A stretch of DNA of 64,000 nucleotides. It comes from Pseudomonas cavernae. Its GTDB lineage: Bacteria; Pseudomonadota; Gammaproteobacteria; Pseudomonadales; Pseudomonadaceae. Shown here piece by piece: positions 1 through 7,042 of this stretch (the first letter of the stretch is position 1; each line of letters opens with the position of its first letter). Where the stretch lies: assembly GCF_003595175.1 (NCBI RefSeq), contig NZ_CP032419.1, positions 124,001 through 188,000 on the forward strand. Reading direction: 5' to 3'. Made by a program: the position numbers and the translations under genes. The notes beneath the pieces were generated by a model that was not told the DNA's origin, did no database searches, and saw nothing but the letters and a program-made list of their open reading frames with translations.

Positions 1-5
1 CCGGT

Positions 6-1730
6 GTGGGAGATGAATGGGCGATACGCCTTTCGGGCGAGTTGTTCACGGATGCCCTGCTAGCTGCGTTGCAAAAAACGTTAGCAAAGCCGCCGGGAGG
101 GACGACGGTCGAGGATGCACCTACCGCCTTCTGGGGCGTGAAGGGCGGCAGCTTTGCGGCCATTGGCAGTGTGGGGCTAGAGAAGAAGGATGCGTGTCCG
201 GGGTTGTTCGGGGACGTCGACATTTCGGTGACCGTCGATGTTGCCCTTACTCCATCTGCAAATTTTGCAGTGGTACCGCCACAGCTAGACCTGACCCTGC
301 AACTCAGCAGCAACGCCTCAGATTGGGACGCGTTGCGCTGTTGGCTGGGCAGCTTTGGCTTAGGGAGCGCGCTATTAGGGTTTATCGCAGGCCCCATTGT
401 CGGGCCGGTCTTTGCAGGGCTCGCATTGTTGATTAGCAGTATTAGCACGCTGATCATCGTTGGAGAAAAGGTGCGGCTGGACGCAGGCAAAGAAGTTTCT
501 GGTACGGACGTCGAAGACTTCACGCCCACCAGTAGCACCTCGACAACGGCAACGTTCATCCGTCACGTCGATCTGCCCTCGCTGAACGACTCCGTCGAGT
601 CGGCAACGACCGGACCTCTTGGGATGCTAATTTCTGGTCGGATCCTCTTACTGCCAGCAATCCACGAAGTCACGTTCACGCCCAACGGCGGAGCGTTGGT
701 TGGCACTCTGCGCAATTCCTTCGATTGTGGTCGCCGCACCTGGCAGCAAGAAACTGAAGTGCAGGACATCCTGATTGAGGATCGCGCCGACGTATTAGGA
801 CGCGACCTGGGTCGCGTGCCGGTGACCGTGTTTAAGTCAAGCGCAGCAACTCCGCCAGACCTGTGGTCCGTAGAATATCCGGTACCCAGTCCGCAGCAGT
901 TGGTGGCTATTCGTGGTAGCAAAAAGGTCAAGCCAGGTGACACGGGGCGCGTTTACTTGCACACGTCCGCCGGTATTCGTCGTTTCGACATCCCAGCGGT
1001 TCCCCCTCTAGCTGCCCCGACTCAGCAGGAAACGATTGCCGCCGTTGCCCAGTGTGCCCGAAAGGAAAGAGTTTTCACTCCCCGCGAAGAACTCGAATGG
1101 CTCATCGATCCGCCGCCATTCGATTTCGGCTATCCAGCACTGCGGCAGTGGCTATTCACCTTTGCTGAGTTGCCCGCCGCGACACGCATCGTGATTCATC
1201 GCGTGAGCGATGGTGTTCGTAGCCAAGCGATGGAGTTCACTGCCGAACATGCTGGCGAAGCTTCCCTGGAATTCATCACGGATCCAGCCACTAACTTGTT
1301 CATGGAGCACAACCAAGATGTGATTGCGGCGGGTCGGCTTTTGCAAAGGTGGGTCATACCCACGGAAATGATCGATATCAGGGAGCCTGGTCTACAGCTG
1401 ATGCGCTCAGGCTCGATGATAGCCGTGGCCCAGCGAGGCGGAGTGTTTGCCCACGATCTGGAAACTGGCTCGAACATGCGTCAACCTGGTGAGCTGCGTT
1501 TGACCAAGCTCGCAACCGGTGGTCTTGAAGTCATGCAGCAGACGCGACGTCACCTGAGCCGAGGGCTCGCTCGGAAGGGCCCGGGTCAGATAGCCCGCGA
1601 AATAGCACCCGGTGCACTGCCTTTCAGCCTGACGTTGCCAGGCGGCAAAGTGGCCGCTCTGTACGAAAACAAACTGTTCATCGGAATTCCCTGGCAACCT
1701 TCGTCGATCATCATGGCTCCGAGGCAGTAG
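6..1730 (+). CDS. Unrecognised large protein, 5' end probably outside the window
   Basis: The frame is open to the window edge. The first in-frame start codon is a GTG at position 6, but no stop or ribosome binding site precedes it, so the true N-terminus may lie upstream. At least 574 residues are encoded. I recognise no domain. A hydrophobic glycine/isoleucine-rich stretch at about residues 115-153 could be one or two membrane helices or an amphipathic insertion element; the rest is soluble, beta-strand-like and rich in Val/Thr. Three cysteines are scattered without a metal-site pattern. GC content is visibly lower than in the core genes to the right, and the neighbours are gene remnants, so it probably belongs to an accessory island. 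A secreted or membrane-active protein is conceivable but not shown. Confidence 0.7.
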   Translation: MGDEWAIRLSGELFTDALLAALQKTLAKPPGGTTVEDAPTAFWGVKGGSFAAIGSVGLEKKDACPGLFGDVDISVTVDVALTPSANFAVVPPQLDLTLQLSSNASDWDALRCWLGSFGLGSALLGFIAGPIVGPVFAGLALLISSISTLIIVGEKVRLDAGKEVSGTDVEDFTPTSSTSTTATFIRHVDLPSLNDSVESATTGPLGMLISGRILLLPAIHEVTFTPNGGALVGTLRNSFDCGRRTWQQETEVQDILIEDRADVLGRDLGRVPVTVFKSSAATPPDLWSVEYPVPSPQQLVAIRGSKKVKPGDTGRVYLHTSAGIRRFDIPAVPPLAAPTQQETIAAVAQCARKERVFTPREELEWLIDPPPFDFGYPALRQWLFTFAELPAATRIVIHRVSDGVRSQAMEFTAEHAGEASLEFITDPATNLFMEHNQDVIAAGRLLQRWVIPTEMIDIREPGLQLMRSGSMIAVAQRGGVFAHDLETGSNMRQPGELRLTKLATGGLEVMQQTRRHLSRGLARKGPGQIAREIAPGALPFSLTLPGGKVAALYENKLFIGIPWQPSSIIMAPRQ

Positions 1731-1815
1731 TCCGATGATCGATTAGGCAATGCCGTCGGCGGGGCGTGGCCAGCATCACTTCCAAGCTGGGCATGCCTTG
1801 GCCGAGGGAAAAACA

Positions 1816-1837
1816 AAGGGCCGCATAAGCGGCCCTT
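1816..1837 (-). terminator. Rho-independent terminator of a lost minus-strand gene
   Basis: Perfect 9-bp stem AAGGGCCGC / GCGGCCCTT with a 4-nt loop. On the minus strand it is followed by a T-rich tail (TTTGTTTTT), so it terminates leftward transcription. It lies just 3' of the possible gene remnant that ends at 1854. Confidence 0.75.
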
Positions 1838-1853
1838 GCGGTGCGGAGAAGCG

Positions 1854-1958
1854 TTACATCGAACCGCTGAACTGCGCGTAGACCTGCTCCTCGGGTTCGA
1901 GGAAGCGGCTGGGCCTGATTGGCCTTGACCGGATCAGCCACGAGTAGATTCTGCCGAT
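1854..1958 (-). pseudogene. Possible 3' remnant of a truncated gene
   Basis: Reading leftward, an open frame ends in a TAA at 1854-1856 about 16 bases before a good terminator. Its last residues read FLEPEEQVYAQFSGSM and have normal high-GC Pseudomonas codon choice. Rightward of about 1910 the translation looks random, and by 1965 the DNA is AT-rich. This is what the end of a core gene would look like if the rest had been replaced by the AT-rich island. I cannot name the parent gene from so few residues. Confidence 0.35.
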
Positions 1959-2259
1959 CCGGGAGAAGGTTTCCTTACGGCCTCGATTAAGATCGTGAGC
2001 ATGTGGCCTGCGTTATCTTGCTGTTTTAATTAATCCAACCCTGCTGTTTGTGTGATTGCGATTTCGATTATTCATAAGAGCAAATCGAAGTTGATCTAAT
2101 CCCGAATCAGTCTATTGTAATTATCAGCATTAACTGCAATTTATCCTGCAGTTTTCAGGAGGTAAGTTGTATCTGTCATATTAGTCGATCAGCAAATGTT
2201 TGTTTATTTGTGATGATCAATTAGTGGGATCGGTTTGGCAACATCGAGGTCGAAATATC

Positions 2260-3243
2260 ATGGGAATCCAAATTAATCTGTGTGCCGATCTTAAAGGGCT
2301 GATCTTGAAAAACCCTGAGCATCCGACAACACGGGAGGAAGAGGAAGCACTGGCAAGCCGTAGAGAGGCGCAATTGGAGTCGATCGCGCTTCTGAATCAA
2401 GGTGACTTTGGCGAGGAGGATCGAGGAGAGTTATTAAAATCTAGGATTGATGTATATAAAGAGGCGCTGGTTCCGCTCGGAGTTAACTTCGATGGCTTGA
2501 TTGGCAAACTTCGAGAAGGCGAGAAAGCCTATATCAGCGGTCTGGAGGCGAGTATTAAGCGTCGGAAGGCCAGATGGGCAACCTTGGCTAATGATCGCTT
2601 CTCCGACCTAGTCTTCACCGTACCTACCAAGGTTGATCCCTATTTCTGGTGGGCTGAAACTACACCGATCCTTATGCCAAGAACTGAGGTTCAGTGGCGT
2701 GACGATGGAATGCATGTCACCGGATCGGGCCCGAAGGTAGACGATAGGAATGGAACGATCAGCGCCAGCGTTGGTGCTGTGGCTAGATTCGCGCTGCAGC
2801 CCGAACGGATTCCGGAATCGAAGTCAGGAAGGTATCTGTCGAGCCCACACGTTGAGCTTTTTGGCGGTCTTGTACTGCATGCTCCGGACACTGACTGGTT
2901 CCAGATAACGGGAGTGGCCTCGTGTAATTTGTTTCTCAAGCAGACCATCTATAAGTGGCTTTTCGGGCCGCCTGGCTCTGGCCCAAAAATAGTTGCACAG
3001 CAATCGAGTGGTAGGCAACTGCTCTACCTTGAGGAGGCCGGTTTCTCGCGCCATGTTGAGATGCCTGGCTTCGAGTTGATCCCCGCCGTTAGCTTCACTA
3101 ATCAGGATTTCAATAACACGGTAACCCTTTGGGCTGATGTAGAGGTTCGCTTAGATATCCGATTGCGGGCCGCGGGCGCTCTCTGCTGGTGCGATCCGGA
3201 GATCCTTCTCCGTCATTTCCAATGGCCCCTCCAACCAATTTAA
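2260..3243 (+). CDS. Unrecognised protein, 327 aa
   Basis: I prefer the ATG at 2260, about nine bases after GAGGT. An in-frame TTG at 2200 would add 20 residues of poor quality. The first 110 residues are charged and helical, with Glu/Arg/Lys-rich stretches that may form a coiled coil. The remaining two thirds look beta-rich, with many aromatic residues (FWW, DTDWF, QTIYKW). There is no signal peptide and no membrane segment. I do not recognise the family. Base composition is AT-rich relative to the genome (ATT, TTA and AAA codons are common), which suggests transfer. It sits between a possible gene remnant on the left and a broken hipA on the right, a typical exchange hot spot. It may function with the upstream protein, but the two are separated by over 500 bases. 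Confidence 0.75.
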   Translation: MGIQINLCADLKGLILKNPEHPTTREEEEALASRREAQLESIALLNQGDFGEEDRGELLKSRIDVYKEALVPLGVNFDGLIGKLREGEKAYISGLEASIKRRKARWATLANDRFSDLVFTVPTKVDPYFWWAETTPILMPRTEVQWRDDGMHVTGSGPKVDDRNGTISASVGAVARFALQPERIPESKSGRYLSSPHVELFGGLVLHAPDTDWFQITGVASCNLFLKQTIYKWLFGPPGSGPKIVAQQSSGRQLLYLEEAGFSRHVEMPGFELIPAVSFTNQDFNNTVTLWADVEVRLDIRLRAAGALCWCDPEILLRHFQWPLQPI

Positions 3244-3271
3244 TCCCCAAACCTACTTGCTGGTGCCGGCC

Positions 3272-3835
3272 TCAGGTTCTGCTGAGGCCGCCGCCGGCGC
3301 CGGATGGAGCCAGTGCCTCCTCGTGCGGTTTGCGTGCCTGCGCTGGGGCGGGATGACCGAATGTCGTGGCAAAGGCCTCCGCACTGGCCTGGATGGCCTT
3401 GGTCACCTGCGTTACGGTCTCGGCCAGATCGGCATGAGTGACCAGCACCTGTTCTACGCACTGCAGGATGTTCTCGATGCGGTCCTTGGGATTGGCGACG
3501 TTGCAGGTCTGGGCAAACTCCAGCAGGCCCAGGCGGGCCGCGAACAGGCTCTTGGACTGGCGCAGTTCCAGCGCCAGCGCCTCCTGCGGGAAATAGGCGG
3601 TGGTGTTGACCACGTCGTACACCGGCGCCAGGTGGCAGTCCTGGCAGGCGAGGGTGCCGTCCACCAGCTGTGGGTGGCGGTACAACACGCCGAAGTTCTT
3701 CAGGTGGGCATCGCCGCTGCCGACGATGCAGCTCAGCGCGACGGTATCGAATAACTGGTGCAAGCCCGGCAAGCCGGCCGCCTGGGCGATCGACATGCAG
3801 AGAAACTCGTTGACCGCCAGCCCGGGGTACTCGCT
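3272..3835 (-). pseudogene. hipA: Truncated HipA-family kinase toxin
   Basis: The reading frame contains the HipA signature GSGDAHLKNFGVLY (the Asn/Asp-rich catalytic loop of this Ser/Thr kinase toxin family), a DVVNTTAYFPQ-like stretch and a normal C-terminus. The fragment opens at 3835 with SEYPGLAVNEFLCM, a mid-protein HipA segment, immediately after an in-frame stop, so the N-terminal half is missing. In addition the NEFLCM..AQAAGLP segment runs directly into LHQLFDTVALSC. In intact family members roughly a hundred residues lie between these, so an internal in-frame deletion is likely too. No hipB antitoxin gene is present. Family HipA is about 430 residues; about 188 remain. It is almost certainly non-functional. 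Confidence 0.75.
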
Positions 3836-3945
3836 TCACGGGCCAGCGACGGTTTTCACCCGCTTCGCGCAGGTCGCTAGAATCCGGCGAACTCGCACAC
3901 GCCACGAGTGGCCCCATACGGGGGTATGTCCAGTTGCCCAGCGCC

Positions 3946-6126
3946 CTACAGCGGACACACCAGCGCGTCCGCACTACGGCTCCGGTGTTCGCCGAGAAAG
4001 ACGCCCAACTGCTCGAGGGACAGTGGTTTGCTGAGCAGATAGCCCTGGATGAAGTCGCAACCCAAGCCGCGCAGGAAATTGAGTTGCTCGATGGTTTCCA
4101 CGCCTTCGGCGACCACTTGCAGGTGCAGGGTATGGGCCATGCCGATGATGGCCTGGACGATTTCCCGGTCGGCACTGCTGGCCGGAATGTCGAGCATGAA
4201 GGAGCGGTCGATCTTCAAGGTGTCCAGCGGCAGGCGCTTGAGATAGGCCAGCGATGAATAGCCGGTGCCGAAGTCGTCGATCGAAATGCTCACGCCCAGC
4301 TCGCGGATGCATTGCAAGAGGATCAGCGCCTGATTGACGTTGTTCATCAGGGCGTTCTCGGTCACCTCCAGCTCCAGGCACTGCGGGCGGATATTGGCAC
4401 CGTTCAGGGCGCTGGCGACGATCTCGGGCAAGTCGTCATGGTTGAGGTCGAGCGCCGAACAGTTGACTGCCACGCGCAGACCGTGGAAGCCGTGCCGGCC
4501 AAGCAGGGCGAGGTCATGGCAGGCGCGCCGCAGCACCCAGGCATCCAGTTCGGCGATGAAGCCATTGGCCTCGGCAATGCCGAGGAAACGGTCGGGGGCC
4601 AGCAGGCCCAGGCGCGGATGCTGCCAGCGCACCAGCGCTTCCAGCTTGGTCATCGTGCCGCTGGCCTGCTCGAGGATCGGCTGGTAGTGCAGCAACAGCC
4701 CGCAATCTTCCAGCAGCGCCTGGCGCAGTTCTTCCTCCAGTTGCAGCTCGAGGGTGACCTTATGCTTGAGGTGCTGACTGAAGAAATGCACCGCATTGCG
4801 GCCACTGCCCTTGGCCTGATAGAGCGCCAGGTCGGCATGCTTGAGCAGTTCGTCGCAGGTTTCGCCGTCATGTGGGGACAGGCTGATGCCGATGCTGGTG
4901 CTCATCACCATGCAGCGTCCGCCCAGGGCGATCGGCTCCTTCAGCCGCTGCATGATGCGCTCGGCCAGGGCGTGCGCCTCCTCGCCGCTGTTCAGGCTGA
5001 GCAGGATGCAGAACTCGTCGCCCCCGAAGCGCGCCACCACGTCTTGCGGGCGCAGGGTGCCGCGGATGCGCACCGCCACCTCGCGCAGCAGTTGGTCACC
5101 GGCATCGTGGCCGAGGCAGTCGTTGACCCGTTTGAAATGATCGATATCGAGGAACATCACGGCCAGCGCTTGTTGCCGCTGCTCATGGCTGCGCAGGTAC
5201 TCGCCGAACACCTCGGTGAAGGCGCGGCGGTTCAGCAGGTTGGTCAGCGGGTCGTAGTGAGCGGCCTGTTGCAGCATGGCGCGCGCCTGATCGAGTTCAT
5301 TGAGCAAACGGTTGACCTGCTGCAAGTCGCGCTCCTTGCTTTGCAACTTGCGGTCGGCCCAGGCCGCGCCCAGGCCGCTGCCGATGCTCAGGAAGGCAAT
5401 CGCGGCGATGCTCAGGCCCAGTTGCGTGGCGTTTTGTGCACTCTGCAGGCTGAGCGGCGTGCCGGAGGGCACCACCAGGTCGAGCGCCCACATGCCGGTG
5501 AAATGCATCGACACGATGGCGCCGCCCATGACCAGGCTGGCGATCACCTTGAGCATCTGGTGCAGGGTGCTGTCACGGCGGCGAAACAGCAGGGCCAGCC
5601 ACAGGGCGGCCAGACTGGTGAGGAAGGCGATGACGATCGACAAGGCGAACAGGCCCGGCTGGTAATACAGGGTCGCGCTGGAGCGGATCGCGGCCATCCC
5701 GAGGTAATGCATCAGGACGATGCCCAGGCTGATGTACAGCGCGGTCCGCAGGTACTGCCAGGCAGTCAGCCGGTAGCGCGCCAGCGAACGCATCGCCAAC
5801 AGCGCGGCGAGCACCACCACCAGAAACGACAGAATCGTGGTTGGCAGGTCGTAACGAATGGCGATGGGCGCCTGAAACGCCAGCATGGCGATGAAGTGCA
5901 TCGCCCAGATGCCGCCGCCCAGGCACATGCCGCCCACCCAGTACCAGTTGCGCCGCGCCTGGGGCTGGGTATAGGCCAGGCGGTCACTGATGCTCAGTGT
6001 CGCGTAACCGGCGATGCAGGCCACCAGATAGGCCACCAGCACCAAGCCAGGATCATGGCTGCAAGCGAGCACGAGTTGCCCACCCTCTGGGTGCCCGATG
6101 AGAAAGCGCAAACCTAACCATTCCAT
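3946..6126 (-). CDS. MHYT-GGDEF-EAL membrane c-di-GMP enzyme
   Basis: Cyclic-di-GMP synthesis/degradation protein anchored in the inner membrane by an N-terminal MHYT sensor domain. The domain has about seven helices, with MHF, MHY and MHF motifs near residues 77, 139 and 206 (the family is proposed to bind metal or diatomic gases). A GGDEF domain follows with intact ARFGGDEF near residue 368. An EAL domain follows with EALVRW near 496 and DDFGTGYSSLAYLKRLP. Both catalytic signatures are intact, so either activity is possible. I start at the ATG at 6126, seven bases after GAGGAAC; the longer frame to 6177 lacks a ribosome site. 726 aa. It is transcribed alone, next to the broken hipA. Confidence 0.93.
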   Translation of the reverse strand: MEWLGLRFLIGHPEGGQLVLACSHDPGLVLVAYLVACIAGYATLSISDRLAYTQPQARRNWYWVGGMCLGGGIWAMHFIAMLAFQAPIAIRYDLPTTILSFLVVVLAALLAMRSLARYRLTAWQYLRTALYISLGIVLMHYLGMAAIRSSATLYYQPGLFALSIVIAFLTSLAALWLALLFRRRDSTLHQMLKVIASLVMGGAIVSMHFTGMWALDLVVPSGTPLSLQSAQNATQLGLSIAAIAFLSIGSGLGAAWADRKLQSKERDLQQVNRLLNELDQARAMLQQAAHYDPLTNLLNRRAFTEVFGEYLRSHEQRQQALAVMFLDIDHFKRVNDCLGHDAGDQLLREVAVRIRGTLRPQDVVARFGGDEFCILLSLNSGEEAHALAERIMQRLKEPIALGGRCMVMSTSIGISLSPHDGETCDELLKHADLALYQAKGSGRNAVHFFSQHLKHKVTLELQLEEELRQALLEDCGLLLHYQPILEQASGTMTKLEALVRWQHPRLGLLAPDRFLGIAEANGFIAELDAWVLRRACHDLALLGRHGFHGLRVAVNCSALDLNHDDLPEIVASALNGANIRPQCLELEVTENALMNNVNQALILLQCIRELGVSISIDDFGTGYSSLAYLKRLPLDTLKIDRSFMLDIPASSADREIVQAIIGMAHTLHLQVVAEGVETIEQLNFLRGLGCDFIQGYLLSKPLSLEQLGVFLGEHRSRSADALVCPL

Positions 6127-6177
6127 AGCGTGAGTTCCTCTCAGGCCAAATTCAGGGATGGAATATCGGTGCCGCAA

Positions 6178-6514
6178 CGGAGCAGTATAGCCAGCAATTG
6201 CAAAACGCCATTATGCGACCCTGGCGCCGACCAAGCCGGCTGCTCAGGTGCCGGTCTGGCCGATTCTTTGGGCTGGGCCGAAGCGCTCGGCTCAGCCCCA
6301 GAAGCGCCGCTGTCGCCCGCCGGCTTTGCAGCGTGCAGGTGCCAGCGCCCGCCGTTTACTGGACCGTGCATACCGCACTCAAGCTCGACCGCCCCGTGGC
6401 GCTGGGGTTGTTGCTCGGCGCCATGGAGTAGGTATGACGCGCATGGATTGTCCTTCCGTACGGCTGGATGTCAGCGTTGGAAAACCGCGCGCCCTTGTGA
6501 ATCAGCCCGTTCCT
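6178..6514. other. Gene-free stretch left of the response regulator
   Basis: About 340 GC-rich bases between the MHYT protein and the response regulator. It holds only short overlapping frames without ribosome sites or recognisable products. I see no clear promoter or hairpin. Confidence 0.4.
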
Positions 6515-6964
6515 TCAGTTCTGTACGACCTGCAACTGGGGTTGCAGGAGCAGCCGTCCCAGGGTCGAGAGCAGCCGCTCGTAGTAGATGGACTTGCGGA
6601 AGAAATCGAGGACGTGGAGGCGCAGGGCCTCGACCACGTCGTCGATTTCGGCATGCCCGGAGGTCACGATGATCGGCAGGTACTGGCGGTTGGGGTGCTC
6701 GCGCAAGCGCTGGATCAAACGAAATCCGCTTTCCGCGGGCATGCGCAGGTCGGTGATGACCAGGGCAATTTCGGGGTGCTGGGTAAGCTGCGCCAGCGCG
6801 ACCTTCACCGCATTGGCGGTGTGGCAGCGGTAACCTTCGCCTGCGAGCATTTCGGCCCGCTCGAGGAGGATGTCTTCGTCGTCATCGACCTGACCTGCCC
6901 CGGCAGCCTGAGCCGCCGCGGCATGCACCGCTTGGCCGCCAACCCCGGAGCCCACCTCAGGCAA
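6515..6964 (-). CDS. Single-domain response regulator with irregular N-terminus
   Basis: Receiver-domain protein with no output domain. Seen: acidic triad VDDDED, phospho-acceptor Asp in VITDLRMP, switch residue in IVTSGHAE, and the conserved Lys in FFRKS. Receiver domains normally begin with a hydrophobic beta strand just before the acidic pair (ILxVDDD). Here that place is occupied by alanine/glycine-rich residues, and the only in-frame start is a TTG at 6964 or a GTG a few codons later, without a good ribosome site. A tandem 5-mer (AGGTCAGGTC on the coding strand, 6887-6896) sits exactly before VDDDE, and a neighbouring frame offers an ATG just upstream, so a small frameshift is possible. 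It is divergent from the GAF-GGDEF-EAL gene and may signal to it. Confidence 0.7.
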   Translation of the reverse strand: MPEVGSGVGGQAVHAAAAQAAGAGQVDDDEDILLERAEMLAGEGYRCHTANAVKVALAQLTQHPEIALVITDLRMPAESGFRLIQRLREHPNRQYLPIIVTSGHAEIDDVVEALRLHVLDFFRKSIYYERLLSTLGRLLLQPQLQVVQN

Positions 6965-7042
6965 CTGACCGTTTGCCCCTGACTCAGGGCCGGGGCGGGG
7001 GTTCTATACTTGAGGGGCCTTCCCCCTGAGTCGAGGCGGCCC

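Larger units (their letters stand above)
1731..2259. other. AT-rich intergenic stretch with a strong Shine-Dalgarno
   Basis: About 530 bases separate the two unrecognised proteins. The left part holds a minus-strand terminator and a possible gene remnant. From about 1965 to 2200 the sequence turns strongly AT-rich, as expected for a foreign promoter region. A near-consensus Shine-Dalgarno, AGGAGGTAA at 2157-2165, is followed after four bases by TTG TAT CTG TCA TAT TAG, a possible five-codon leader peptide at 2167-2184. I cannot place a confident -10/-35 pair. Confidence 0.5.

Noticed and set aside
4312..6117. 601-codon plus-strand frame antisense to the MHYT-GGDEF-EAL gene
   Set aside because: Gln/His/Ala-rich composition typical of antisense frames in high-GC DNA, no domain, no ribosome site; the opposite strand is a complete enzyme.
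6198..6431. Short plus-strand frame ending WTVHTALKLDRPVALGLLLG-like
   Set aside because: Looks mildly protein-like at its end, but has no ribosome site, no family and an Arg-rich random beginning.
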